DNA of 47,959 bases from an uncultured Sphingomonadales bacterium (GTDB lineage Bacteria; Pseudomonadota; Alphaproteobacteria; Sphingomonadales; Sphingomonadaceae). Shown here one piece after another: positions 6,178 through 13,647 of this stretch. The stretch is taken from assembly GCA_903858875.1 (NCBI GenBank), contig CAIOKP010000121.1, positions 1-47,959 of the forward strand. The letters are read 5' to 3'. Each line of letters starts with the position of its first letter. Position 1 is the stretch's first letter. Made by a program: the position numbers and the translations under genes. The notes under the pieces were generated by a model. It was not told where the DNA came from. It saw only the letters and a list, made by a program, of their open reading frames with translations, and searched no databases.

Positions 6178-7511
6178 ACCGGGATCTCCTCGATGTCACC
6201 GTCGGGTGTGTCGCTGTCGGGCGCGTTGTCCGGATTGGCATCCGGGCAAATGGGCGGGCAGGGCGCTGGTTCGGCGTTGGTAAACGGCTCTGGGTCGATG
6301 TCGGGCCCAGCCGCCGGGCCATCGTCCGCCACCGCGCCGGCGTTGTCCGGGTCATCATCCGGCTGGCTTTCCGGCGCGGGGGCCAGCCCCAGCATCTCGC
6401 GCTTTTCGGCATCGGTCAGGAATTGCGCGGCGCTCACCTGCGTCCACAACGCCTCGCGGTCTTCGGCCAGTGCCGGGATGCGATCGAGGTCGATCGCCAA
6501 CCGCGCATCGGGGAACCACGTGGCCAACCCCTCTGCAATCGCCGCGAGCAATTTGTCGGCCAGCGGCAATAGCGTCAGCCGCCACAGCGCCTTGTTGGCT
6601 TCCTTGTAATTGCTATGCGTCGAATCGCCCGGCAGGCCGAGCAACATCGGCGGCACCCCAAAGGCCAGCGCAATATCGCGCGCGGCGGCGGCTTTTAGCG
6701 AGGCAAAGTCCATATCGGCGGGGGACATCGACATCGACTGCCACTTCAACCCGCCTTCGAGCAGCATCGGCCGCCCGGCATTGGGATTGCCCGAAAACAC
6801 CCGGTTCAATTCATCGCGCAGCCGGTCGAACTGTTCGGGTGCGAGGCCCGCGCCATTGCCGGGATCATAGATCAGCGCGCCCGATGGCCGCGCCGCATTT
6901 TCCAGCAACGAGCGGTTCCAGTTGGCCGCGGCATTATGCGTGCTGACTGCCTGATCCGCGGCGGCAAGGCATCCCGCGCCATAATGATCGTCGCCCGGAT
7001 GATAGCCCTTGATGTGGATGATATTGGGCGACGCATCACTGTCGAGCATCGGTATCGTCATCACCTGATCACCAACGCGGTACACGATACCCGTCGGCCA
7101 GCCATCCGAACCAAACACCAGCGTCACCCGTTCCGGCCGCAGCGCGAACAGTTCAACCGGATAGCCCAGCGCATTTTTCAGGATCTGGATATAGGCATTG
7201 CCATGCAGAAGTAGCTGACTTGCCAGCGTTTCCATCAAGGCCTGCCCGGCACTGGTCGCCTTGACCAGCGCGGCGAGATCGGGGTCGGTCGGCACCAGGG
7301 GCGCGCCGGCGATACCATCGGCCACCAATCGCACCGCACGATGCGCCACCGGATTATCCAGATAGGCGCGCCGTACCGCGATGGAATAGTCGAAGGGGCG
7401 AAGGTTGCCCGATGTATCGCCGAATAGCCACGGCGACATATAGGATTGCGCCAGGGGGACGCGTGCGCCCTTGCCCTTGAAGGCGGAGGCGAGGGATTCG
7501 AGGAAATTCAT
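6174..7511 (-). CDS. Phage portal protein, HK97 family (GTA g3-like)
   Basis: A 445-residue portal, the dodecameric ring through which DNA is packaged. Typical HK97-portal text is present: V-A-H-R-A-V-R-L-V-A-D-G-I-A-G near residues 55-69, H-G-N-A-Y-I-Q-I (about 103-110), L-R-P-E-R-V, H-I-K-G-Y-H-P-G-D-D-x-Y-G, S-L-L-E-N-A-A-R-P-S-G-A-L, and G-V-P-P-M-L-L-G-L-P-G-D-S-T (about 288-301). The C-terminal 60 residues are rich in Asp, Pro and Ala and probably disordered; they end at the gene overlap with the DUF6127-like gene. About 57 bp separate it from the terminase gene. Confidence 0.93.
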   Translation of the reverse strand: MNFLESLASAFKGKGARVPLAQSYMSPWLFGDTSGNLRPFDYSIAVRRAYLDNPVAHRAVRLVADGIAGAPLVPTDPDLAALVKATSAGQALMETLASQLLLHGNAYIQILKNALGYPVELFALRPERVTLVFGSDGWPTGIVYRVGDQVMTIPMLDSDASPNIIHIKGYHPGDDHYGAGCLAAADQAVSTHNAAANWNRSLLENAARPSGALIYDPGNGAGLAPEQFDRLRDELNRVFSGNPNAGRPMLLEGGLKWQSMSMSPADMDFASLKAAAARDIALAFGVPPMLLGLPGDSTHSNYKEANKALWRLTLLPLADKLLAAIAEGLATWFPDARLAIDLDRIPALAEDREALWTQVSAAQFLTDAEKREMLGLAPAPESQPDDDPDNAGAVADDGPAAGPDIDPEPFTNAEPAPCPPICPDANPDNAPDSDTPDGDIEEIPV

Positions 7512-7568
7512 GGATCGCCTTTCAACACGGGGATGGCAGCCAGAGCCCTGAGGGTTTGCCGTGGAGGG

Positions 7569-8891
7569 TCAGAGGTCGAGCACGCGCGGCGCGGCGCGCT
7601 GTGAAAGCATCAGTTCGGTCAAGGCCCAGACCGCGGCATCGGCGCGGTCGGGCGAACGGCCCGGCCCCTGATATCCACCGCCCGCGATCAGGCCGCACAA
7701 TTGGTCCTCCAACGCCGGAAAAGCGCCAACATGCCGCACCCGGCCCGCTTCATAGAGAGCGGCCACCGGCTCGGCGCGGGCGGATTTTCCGACGCTGGCA
7801 TGCACCAGCCGGATGGGCAGGGCGATGTCGGCGGCGCGTAAGACGCTTTCGACCATCGCCCCGCCCTGATTGGCCTCGGCCACGACGCGGTCCGGGCGCC
7901 ATTTGGCGGCGGTATCGGCCACCGCCCGCGCCCATTTTTCCGGCGAGGCGCGGTGGATCGTGCAATCGGCCCGCACCCGGGCGATCCGGTCCGCGCCCAG
8001 TTCGACCACGACAATGCCACAGGCGTCGCCATGCGCCGAAATCGGCGGGTCAACCCCGATCACGGTACGAACCGCATCGGCACCCGGCTCGCTTTCACGC
8101 ACAGCTTCGATCAGGGCGCGAGTCCACAGCGCGCCCTCGCAATCGGTCAGCAATTCGCCATCCAATTCCTGTCGCGCCAGCGCCGAATGGCCGAAAGTCC
8201 GCCGCATATCGCGCAGGAAACGCGACGGCAGGTTCGCGCGATTGTCTTCGGTCCGGCCCCGCGTGACGACGGTGTCGTCCTCGTTCAGCAACCGTTGCAA
8301 CAAGGGTACCGCGCGCGGCGTCGTCGTGGCCAGCGCCTGGGGACGTTCCCCCAGCCGTAGACCAAGCAGGAGATTGTTCCATGCCTGTTCGGCGCGACCG
8401 CTTGAATTATCCCATTTGGCGATTTCATCGCACCACGCGTGGCTATGTTGCGGCCCGCGCAGGCTGTCGGCCTCGGCTGCGGAATACAGCGTCGCCTGCG
8501 CCCCATTGGGCCAGGACAACCGCCGCAGCGAAGGTTCAAATTTCGGTCGCCGCCGCGCGGGGCAACTGGCCAGAATGCCGCTTTCGCCCTCGACCATCAC
8601 CGACCGCGCCTCGGCCAGTGACGCACCGACCAGGGCGATACGCGCATCTGGATCCGCGCTAACGACCTCACGAACCCATTCGGCACCCATCCGGGTCTTG
8701 CCAAACCCGCGCCCGGCCATCACCAGCCACGCCCGCCAGTCGCCTTCGGGGGGCAACTGATCCGGGCGGGCCCATAATCGCCAGTGCTGGCGAAATTCGC
8801 TGCGTTCGGCCTGACTCAATTTTGCCAACATGGCCTGCCGTTCGGTCACCGGCTGCGCCAGCAGCCATTCGAGCCGTCGGTTATTCGCCAT
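7569..8891 (-). CDS. Terminase large subunit (GTA g2-like)
   Basis: A 440-residue packaging ATPase/nuclease. Visible motifs: Walker A A-G-R-G-F-G-K-T (about 59-66), Walker B ending C-D-E (about 154-156), coupling motif A-T-T-T-P-R (about 188-193), and the RNase H-like nuclease start V-I-G-V-D-P-P (Asp about 281) with a late acidic P-D-R-A-D-A-A-V-W-A-L near the C-terminus. The length is typical for the T4/GTA type that packages by headful. It overlaps the putative small subunit by 11 bp. No catalytic residue looks lost. Confidence 0.93.
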   Translation of the reverse strand: MANNRRLEWLLAQPVTERQAMLAKLSQAERSEFRQHWRLWARPDQLPPEGDWRAWLVMAGRGFGKTRMGAEWVREVVSADPDARIALVGASLAEARSVMVEGESGILASCPARRRPKFEPSLRRLSWPNGAQATLYSAAEADSLRGPQHSHAWCDEIAKWDNSSGRAEQAWNNLLLGLRLGERPQALATTTPRAVPLLQRLLNEDDTVVTRGRTEDNRANLPSRFLRDMRRTFGHSALARQELDGELLTDCEGALWTRALIEAVRESEPGADAVRTVIGVDPPISAHGDACGIVVVELGADRIARVRADCTIHRASPEKWARAVADTAAKWRPDRVVAEANQGGAMVESVLRAADIALPIRLVHASVGKSARAEPVAALYEAGRVRHVGAFPALEDQLCGLIAGGGYQGPGRSPDRADAAVWALTELMLSQRAAPRVLDL

Positions 8892-9363
8892 CTGGGCCAG
8901 GCTCCTTTTCTGTTAGCGAACGTTCGCGCATCCGGTCGAGTTTGGCATCGATCGCGGCGAGGATCGCGTCGGCGTCGTCCTCTTCCTGCATGGCGCGTTC
9001 GCGCACGACGGTGTCGCGGTGGGCGGCCAACAGGCGTAATGCGGTGGCATTGTCGAAACTGCGTACGCCGCGTTTGGCGCCGGGGGCCGGCTTTACCTCA
9101 CCTTCGCGCAGCCGGTGCAACAGCGCCATTTCCAGCGCGTCATACCCTTCGCAAAGGGCCGCGCGCCATTCCCGGTTAAATTCGGCGTGGGTGCGGCGGG
9201 CTTCATAGACGATGGTGGTGGATACGCCGGCCTTGCGCGCCGCGGCGCTGACGTTTGATGTTGCGGCCAGTTCGGAAAGGAAAATCTTCGCCCAGCTGAT
9301 CCTGCTGCGCTTCTTCGCCGCCGTCGGCTTGGCCCGACGGCGCGGCTGGGTGCTGTCCGCCAT
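8881..9363 (-). CDS. Putative terminase small subunit / HTH DNA-binding protein (GTA g1-like)
   Basis: First gene of the leftward cluster. From the ATG at 9361-9363 (M-A-D-S-T-Q) it has 160 residues; an upstream GTG at 9376-9378 adds five. After a basic Arg/Lys N-terminus, residues about 25-60 form a helix-turn-helix (F-L-S-E-L-A-A-T-S-N-V-S-A-A-A-R-K-A-G-V-S) like those of small terminases, followed by a central helical region and a charged C-terminal helix rich in Asp/Glu. It overlaps the large terminase gene by 11 bp. Small terminases recognise DNA for packaging; in GTAs this is relaxed. The assignment rests on HTH and position. Confidence 0.75.
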   Translation of the reverse strand: MADSTQPRRRAKPTAAKKRSRISWAKIFLSELAATSNVSAAARKAGVSTTIVYEARRTHAEFNREWRAALCEGYDALEMALLHRLREGEVKPAPGAKRGVRSFDNATALRLLAAHRDTVVRERAMQEEDDADAILAAIDAKLDRMRERSLTEKEPGPDGE

Positions 9364-9420
9364 ACTCGATGGTTCCACGCTAGAGGGGGAGGGCGACTCG
9401 GTATATCGCGATGTTCCTGA

Positions 9421-9449
9421 TATGTACCGATTGAGCGTGACGATGTCAA
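9421..9449 (-). promoter_or_regulatory. Candidate sigma-70-type promoter of the GTA-like operon
   Basis: On the minus strand, TTGACA (plus 9444-9449) is a perfect -35 box, followed by a 17-bp spacer and TACATA (plus 9421-9426) as a weak -10. Transcription would start near 9414, about 50 bp before the ATG of the terminase small subunit. No full CtrA box (TTAA-N7-TTAA) is seen here. Confidence 0.5.
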
Positions 9450-9455
9450 GAAATA

Positions 9456-9472
9456 ATAACCAATATGGTTAT
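9456..9472. promoter_or_regulatory. Inverted repeat upstream of the GTA-like promoter
   Basis: ATAACC-AATAT-GGTTAT forms a 6-bp inverted repeat with a 5-bp AT centre in an otherwise GC-rich region, seven bases upstream of the -35 box of the leftward promoter and 70 bp before the rightward yqaA-type start. Position suits an activator site for the cluster. The binding protein is unknown. Confidence 0.35.
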
Positions 9473-9541
9473 CTTCAGGACTCTTGCCGCAACGCCTCCG
9501 CGCCTCTAAGCAAGCGCCCGTAACGCCCGAGGGGACACTGA

Positions 9542-10189
9542 ATGCTGCGCCGCCTGTACGTATGGACGATGGACAAGGCCGCTGGGCCATTTGCCGAATA
9601 TTGGTTGGCGCTCTTCGCCTTTGTCGAGGCGAGCTTCTTCCCGATCCCGCCGCATCCGGTGCTGGGCCTGATGTGCCTCGCCAACCCAAAGCGGGCGATC
9701 CGCTATGCAATTATCACGACGCTGGCGTCGGTCGCGGGCGGACTGCTGGGCTATGCGATCGGGCACTTCCTGTTTGCCAGCATTGGCGAACAACTGCTCC
9801 ACGCGCTGCATTTGACGCAGAGCTTTCCCTATGCCGCGTGTAAATTGCGCGGCGATGCAGGCTTTTTGGCGATCATCGTCAAGGGCGCGACGCCGATCCC
9901 GTTCAAGCTGATCACCATTACGGCGGGCTTTATCGGGATGCCGTTGGGCAAATTCGTGCTGGCCAGCGTGATTTCGCGCTCGATCAGTTTTCTGATCGTC
10001 GGCATCCTGTTCCGCCTGTTCGGCGCGCCGATCAAGGCGTGGATCGACAAGTATCTCGGCCTGGCTGTGGTGGGTTTTGTCGCGCTGGTCGTGGCGGGCT
10101 TTTTCGCCGCCGCGATGGTGAGCCATGGTGGCGGCAAGACCGACGAATGCAGCGGCGCAACGATGCACAGCATTACCGCGTCGGCATGA
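9542..10189 (+). CDS. YqaA/DedA-family inner membrane protein
   Basis: A 215-residue membrane protein of the VTT (SNARE-associated/DedA) superfamily, YqaA branch. It shows F-V-E-A-S-F-F-P-I-P-P-H-P-V near residues 27-40, the G-G-L-L-G-Y-x-I-G helix (about 66-74), and the conserved reentrant block G-A-T-P-I-P-F-K-L-I-T-I-T-A-G (about 115-129); further hydrophobic spans lie around 135-160 and 170-195. Relatives act in membrane homeostasis and lipid scrambling, but a specific substrate is not known for YqaA. RBS GAGGGG precedes the ATG. It is a single-gene unit, divergent from the GTA-like operon and convergent with spt. Confidence 0.85.
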   Translation: MLRRLYVWTMDKAAGPFAEYWLALFAFVEASFFPIPPHPVLGLMCLANPKRAIRYAIITTLASVAGGLLGYAIGHFLFASIGEQLLHALHLTQSFPYAACKLRGDAGFLAIIVKGATPIPFKLITITAGFIGMPLGKFVLASVISRSISFLIVGILFRLFGAPIKAWIDKYLGLAVVGFVALVVAGFFAAAMVSHGGGKTDECSGATMHSITASA

Positions 10190-10194
10190 CCGGG

Positions 10195-10221
10195 GCGCAG
10201 GGGCTGATGGGGCCCCTGCGC
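10195..10221. terminator. Hairpin between convergent yqaA-type and spt genes
   Basis: A perfect 10-bp stem (10195-10204 with 10212-10221) and a 7-nt loop lies in the 40-bp gap between two convergent stops. There is no real T-tract on either side, so it may be a weak bidirectional terminator or just stabilise both 3' ends. Confidence 0.5.
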
Positions 10222-10229
10222 AGTCCCGA

Positions 10230-11429
10230 TCAAATAATCCCGATCTTCTTGCCGGCGCGTTCAAACATGCCGATGATCGTCTGAACCTGCTCTGCCGTAT
10301 GCATCGCGCATAGCGAGCAACGCAGCAGCGTCATCCCCGCCGGCGTCGCGGGCGGGCGGGCGAGGTTGACATACAGCCCCTCGTGCAACAGCGCTTCCCA
10401 CATGGCCGCGCCGCGTTCGAGGTCGGGCATGATCACGCTGATGATCGCTGACACCGGCTCGGCCGTGCCCAGTTGGAACCCCAGATCGCGAAGGCCCTGG
10501 TGCAAGGTCCGGCTGTTTGCCCACAAATGCGCGCGTTTGTCGGCGGCATGCATCAGCTTGCGGATGCTGGTCGCCGCGGTCGCCACGACGCTGGGCGGCA
10601 GGCTGGCGGTGAACACATAGGGGCGGCACACGAGGCGCATGATTTCGAACTTCGGGTGGTTCGACACACAGAAACCGCCGACCGTGCCGACCGATTTCGA
10701 AAACGTCCCGATCACGAAATCGACATCGTCCAAACAGCCCTGATCCTCGGCCACACCGCGACCGTTCGGCCCGATAAAGCCCATCGAATGCGCTTCATCG
10801 ACCAGCACCATCGCGCCGTGGCGCTTGGCGATGGCGATCATTTCCTTCAACGGGGCGATATCGCCCAGCATCGAATAGACGCCTTCGAGGATGACCAGCT
10901 TGCCCGCGCCTTCGGGGATACGCTTCAGCCGCTTTTCCATCGCGTCGATGTCATTGTGCTTGAACGGCACGACTTCGGCGTCGCCCATCTTGCACCCGTC
11001 CCAGATCGACGCGTGGCTGTCGATGTCGAGGATGATGTAATCGCCCTTGCCGGCGATGGTGCTGATGATGCCAAGGTTGGCCTGATAGCCGGTTGAAAAC
11101 ACCATGGCATGATCCATGCCGTAGAAGGTTTTCAGCGCCTCCTCGCAATCCTTGTGCGGCGAATAGGTGCCGTTGAGGCAGCGGCTGCCGGTCGTACCAG
11201 CGCCAAAATCGTCCAGCGCCTGCTTGCCCGCGGCCAGCACGTCCGGATCGAACGTCATGCCCATGTAATTATAGGTGCCGAGCAGGATCGTCTCGCGCCC
11301 GTTGCACAGCGCAACCGTGGGCGAGATTACCTGCTCCATCACCAGCCCGAACGGATCGGTAATGCCGGTGGCCAACAGCCCCGCGCGCTGGGCGATGATG
11401 GGATCGAATTTCGAAAAAAGATCAGTCAT
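10230..11429 (-). CDS. spt: Serine palmitoyltransferase (sphingolipid synthesis)
   Basis: PLP-dependent alpha-oxoamine synthase that condenses L-serine with an acyl thioester to 3-ketodihydrosphingosine, the first step of sphingolipid (glycosphingolipid) synthesis in sphingomonads. It closely follows the Sphingomonas SPT text I remember: T-Y-N-Y-M-G-M-T-F-D-P-D, F-S-T-G-Y-x-A-N-L-G-I-I-S-T, D-S-H-A-S-I-x-D-G (stacking His about 139), V-D-E-A-H-S-M-G-F (about 210-218), and the PLP lysine in G-T-F-S-K-S-V-G-T-V-G-G (about Lys245). The ATG at 11427-11429 with AGGGG upstream is chosen over the TTG six bases earlier. It is about 399 residues, soluble and homodimeric by family. It starts 6 bp after the ACP stop. 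Confidence 0.95.
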   Translation of the reverse strand: MTDLFSKFDPIIAQRAGLLATGITDPFGLVMEQVISPTVALCNGRETILLGTYNYMGMTFDPDVLAAGKQALDDFGAGTTGSRCLNGTYSPHKDCEEALKTFYGMDHAMVFSTGYQANLGIISTIAGKGDYIILDIDSHASIWDGCKMGDAEVVPFKHNDIDAMEKRLKRIPEGAGKLVILEGVYSMLGDIAPLKEMIAIAKRHGAMVLVDEAHSMGFIGPNGRGVAEDQGCLDDVDFVIGTFSKSVGTVGGFCVSNHPKFEIMRLVCRPYVFTASLPPSVVATAATSIRKLMHAADKRAHLWANSRTLHQGLRDLGFQLGTAEPVSAIISVIMPDLERGAAMWEALLHEGLYVNLARPPATPAGMTLLRCSLCAMHTAEQVQTIIGMFERAGKKIGII

Positions 11430-11435
11430 GCCCAA

Positions 11436-11675
11436 TCACCCCTGCAACTTGACCACCGCATCGACCAGCTGGCCATAGGTCTCGATCTCGGCCTGTTGAT
11501 TCATGCTGATGATGATGTCGAAGGCGTCTTCGATTTCGGCGACGAAATCCATCACGGTCAGGCTGTCGAATTCCAGATCACCGGCAAAGCTGGTGGCGTC
11601 GGTGACGGCAATGCCCTTCTTGTTGAAGGGTGCGATCAGCGCGGCGATCTTTTCGGCGGTGGCGGCGCGGTCCAT
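11436..11675 (-). CDS. Acyl carrier protein dedicated to sphingolipid synthesis
   Basis: A 79-residue acyl carrier protein with the phosphopantetheine site E-F-D-S-L (Ser about 38) in the family context L-E-F-D-S-L-T-V-M-D-F. The ATG at 11673-11675 has GGGGA eight bases upstream and gives the normal ACP length; the longer open frame adds 16 residues without support. Lying 6 bp before spt on the same strand, it most likely delivers the acyl chain to serine palmitoyltransferase, an arrangement known in sphingomonads. It differs from the fatty-acid-synthesis ACP, which would lie in a fab cluster. Confidence 0.88.
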   Translation of the reverse strand: MDRAATAEKIAALIAPFNKKGIAVTDATSFAGDLEFDSLTVMDFVAEIEDAFDIIISMNQQAEIETYGQLVDAVVKLQG

Positions 11676-11788
11676 ATGACAATCCCCATGCGTTAGGTGT
11701 TTGATTGGCCCCTTGGCCGACAATTACGGCGCAAAAGCGGCGGCGCGGGCGGATTGTCAAGTAGGCGCTGGTCGCAGCGCCCCGGACC

Positions 11789-12166
11789 TCAGCCCTTCAC
11801 CGCATCGAGCAGCGCCTGGACCGCCGCCATAAACGGCCGGATCGACACAGGTTTTGCCAAATAGCCCTCGGCGCCCGCCTCGCGGATACGCTCCTCGTCG
11901 CCCTTGCCGGCATAGGCGGTGACGGCCAGCACCGGGATCGTGCGTAACAGCGGATCACGCTTGGCCGCCTCGATCAGGTCGAGCCCGGAGATATTGGGCA
12001 ATTGAATATCCATGATAATCAGATTGGGCACGAATGCGCGCGCGCGGTCCAGCGCCTCGCGCCCGTCGCCCACCGGCTCCACCGCAAAGCCCTGACTGCG
12101 CAACACATCGCAGAACAGCTTGCGGTTGAGGTCATTGTCCTCGACAACCAGAATTCGCTTTGCCAT
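11789..12166 (-). CDS. divK: Single-domain response regulator DivK
   Basis: A 125-residue receiver domain with no output domain. The acidic pocket V-V-E-D-N (about 7-11), phospho-acceptor Asp53 in I-I-M-D-I-Q-L-P, conserved Thr in A-V-T-A-Y-A (about 88), and Lys in L-A-K-P-V-S-I (about 105) are all present. The text L-V-V-E-D-N-D-L-N-R-K-L-F and K-G-D-E-E-R-I-R-E is specific for DivK, which in Caulobacter relays polar kinase signals (PleC, DivJ) to DivL-CckA and so controls CtrA. ctrA itself lies 6 kb away. Its promoter must share the 65-bp gap with the divergent DUF3572 gene. Confidence 0.88.
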   Translation of the reverse strand: MAKRILVVEDNDLNRKLFCDVLRSQGFAVEPVGDGREALDRARAFVPNLIIMDIQLPNISGLDLIEAAKRDPLLRTIPVLAVTAYAGKGDEERIREAGAEGYLAKPVSIRPFMAAVQALLDAVKG

Positions 12167-12231
12167 GCGCTTATATGCGTCCCATCTATGCGATATGGTA
12201 AACGCTCTAGGCCGTGTGAAAGGGACTTACA

Positions 12232-12534
12232 ATTCTTCGTGACGCCGAAAATCAGCCCGCTGATCCAGAAGCGTTGGCGCTTGCCGCGCTGGGCTGGGTT
12301 TTGTCCGATGAAGATCGCGCCGACCGGTTGCTGGCGCTGACCGGGATCGCCCCGGACGAATTGCGCGCCCGCATCGGCGAACCGGAGGTATTGGCCGCTG
12401 TGCTTGATTTTGTGCTGCATCACGAACCCGACACCATCGCCTGCGCCGAAGCGTTGGGCGTGAAGCCCGAGGCGCTGGTCGCCGCCCATGCCACGTTGAG
12501 CGCCACCCAGAGCGATACGGATTGGGGCGCATGA
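12232..12534 (+). CDS. DUF3572 family protein, probable ATT start
   Basis: The frame reads ...A-L-A-L-A-A-L-G-W-V-L-S-D-E-D-R-A-D-R-L-L-A-L-T-G, the core of DUF3572, a small helical family of alphaproteobacteria of unknown function. No ATG or GTG lies in frame upstream; TTG at 12274 would cut off D-A-E-N-Q-P-A-D-P-E-A, which looks like family N-terminus. The frame is open back to a TGA at 12217, and an AAAGGGA Shine-Dalgarno (12219-12225) sits 6 bases before ATT at 12232, giving a 100-residue product. So a rare AUU start is likely; TTG 12274 (86 residues) is the fallback. Its stop overlaps the HAD gene start as ATGA. Confidence 0.75.
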   Translation: MLRDAENQPADPEALALAALGWVLSDEDRADRLLALTGIAPDELRARIGEPEVLAAVLDFVLHHEPDTIACAEALGVKPEALVAAHATLSATQSDTDWGA

Positions 12535-13160
12535 GCCGCCCGCTGATCATCTCCGATTGCGACGAGGTGCTGTTGCACATGGTCGCCCCCTTCCGCGACT
12601 GGCTGGCCGAGACGCAGGGCATTACGTTCACGATGAATGGCAATGATTTTGCCCGCTCGATGCGCCGGGTGGGTAGCGATGAACCGCTCGGCCAAGAAGA
12701 AATGTGGCGCCTGCTCGGCCGCTTTTTCGATACCGAGATGTCGCGCCAGACGCCGATCGCCGGCGCTCTCAACGCCATGCGGACCATGAGCGAACATGCC
12801 GATGTGGTGATCCTGACCAACCTTGAACATCACCGGCAACAGGCGCGCACGATCCAGCTGGCCGACCACGGCCTGCCGATCCGGGTGTTCACCAATCAGG
12901 GGCCAAAAGGCCCCGCGATCCGCGCCATCCTCGACGAATACCAGCCGGCCCGCGCGGTCTTCATCGACGACATCGCCGACCATCACGGCTCCGCCGCCAG
13001 CGAAACGCCCCATGTTACCCGCCTGCACCTGTGCGGCGAACCGCTGCTCGCCCCCCATATTCCTTGCGCCCATATTCAGGGCCACGCCCACGCCCGTATC
13101 GACGATTGGGCGACTGCGCTGCCTTGGCTGCTGGCCAAAATCCATGGAGAAGACGAATGA
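12531..13160 (+). CDS. HAD-family hydrolase-like protein
   Basis: A 209-residue protein starting MSRPLIISDCDEVLLHM. The D-C-D-E-V motif (about residues 9-13) is the HAD nucleophile motif I; motif II is I-L-T-N-L near residue 99, and motif III/IV include K-G-P-A-I-R (about 126) and F-I-D-D-I-A-D-H (about 145-152). Cap region residues 20-90 are helical. HAD proteins are mostly phosphatases; the substrate cannot be read from sequence. The start overlaps the DUF3572 stop as ATGA and the stop overlaps the RidA start the same way, so the three form an operon. Confidence 0.85.
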   Translation: MSRPLIISDCDEVLLHMVAPFRDWLAETQGITFTMNGNDFARSMRRVGSDEPLGQEEMWRLLGRFFDTEMSRQTPIAGALNAMRTMSEHADVVILTNLEHHRQQARTIQLADHGLPIRVFTNQGPKGPAIRAILDEYQPARAVFIDDIADHHGSAASETPHVTRLHLCGEPLLAPHIPCAHIQGHAHARIDDWATALPWLLAKIHGEDE

Positions 13161-13621
13161 CTGATACTGTTGACGCCCGCCTGGCCGAACTGGGCCTGAC
13201 CCTGCCCGTGGCCGCCGCGCCGGTTGCGGCCTATGTGCCGGTGGTGATCGCGGGCGGCCTTGCCCATGTGTCGGGCCAATTGCCGTTTATCGATGGTGCG
13301 CTGGTGACGGGCCGGTTGGGCGATGATGTGACGACCGAACAGGGCACTGCCGCCGCGCGCGCCTGCGGCCTGATGATCCTTGCCCAGTTAAAGGCGGCGC
13401 TCGGCTCGCTCGACCGGGTGGAGCGGGTGGTTAAACTCGGCGCTTTCATCAATTCGACCGGCGATTACACCGATCAGCCCAAGGTCGCCAATGGCGCCAG
13501 CGAATTGATGGCCGCCGTATTTGGCGACGCTGGCAAACACGCCCGCAGCGCTGTCGGCGTGCCGGTCCTGCCATTGGGCGCGGCGGTCGAAGTCGATGCG
13601 ATTGTCGCGCTTCGCGATTGA
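13157..13621 (+). CDS. RidA family protein (enamine/imine deaminase-like)
   Basis: A 154-residue YjgF/YER057c/UK114 protein. It has the family strand I-A-G-G-L-A-H-V-S-G-Q-L-P-F, the middle V-V-K-L-G-A-F-I-N-S, and the C-terminal R-S-A-V-G-V-P-V-L-P-L-G-A-A-V-E-V-D in which the conserved Arg (about 130) binds the substrate carboxylate in RidA. Canonical RidA removes reactive 2-aminoacrylate; this longer 150-residue subgroup is less well characterised, so deaminase activity is likely but not certain. It is coupled to the HAD gene by an ATGA overlap. Confidence 0.87.
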   Translation: MTDTVDARLAELGLTLPVAAAPVAAYVPVVIAGGLAHVSGQLPFIDGALVTGRLGDDVTTEQGTAAARACGLMILAQLKAALGSLDRVERVVKLGAFINSTGDYTDQPKVANGASELMAAVFGDAGKHARSAVGVPVLPLGAAVEVDAIVALRD

Positions 13622-13647
13622 TCCGGTGCGACGCGGGCGGGCTGGCG

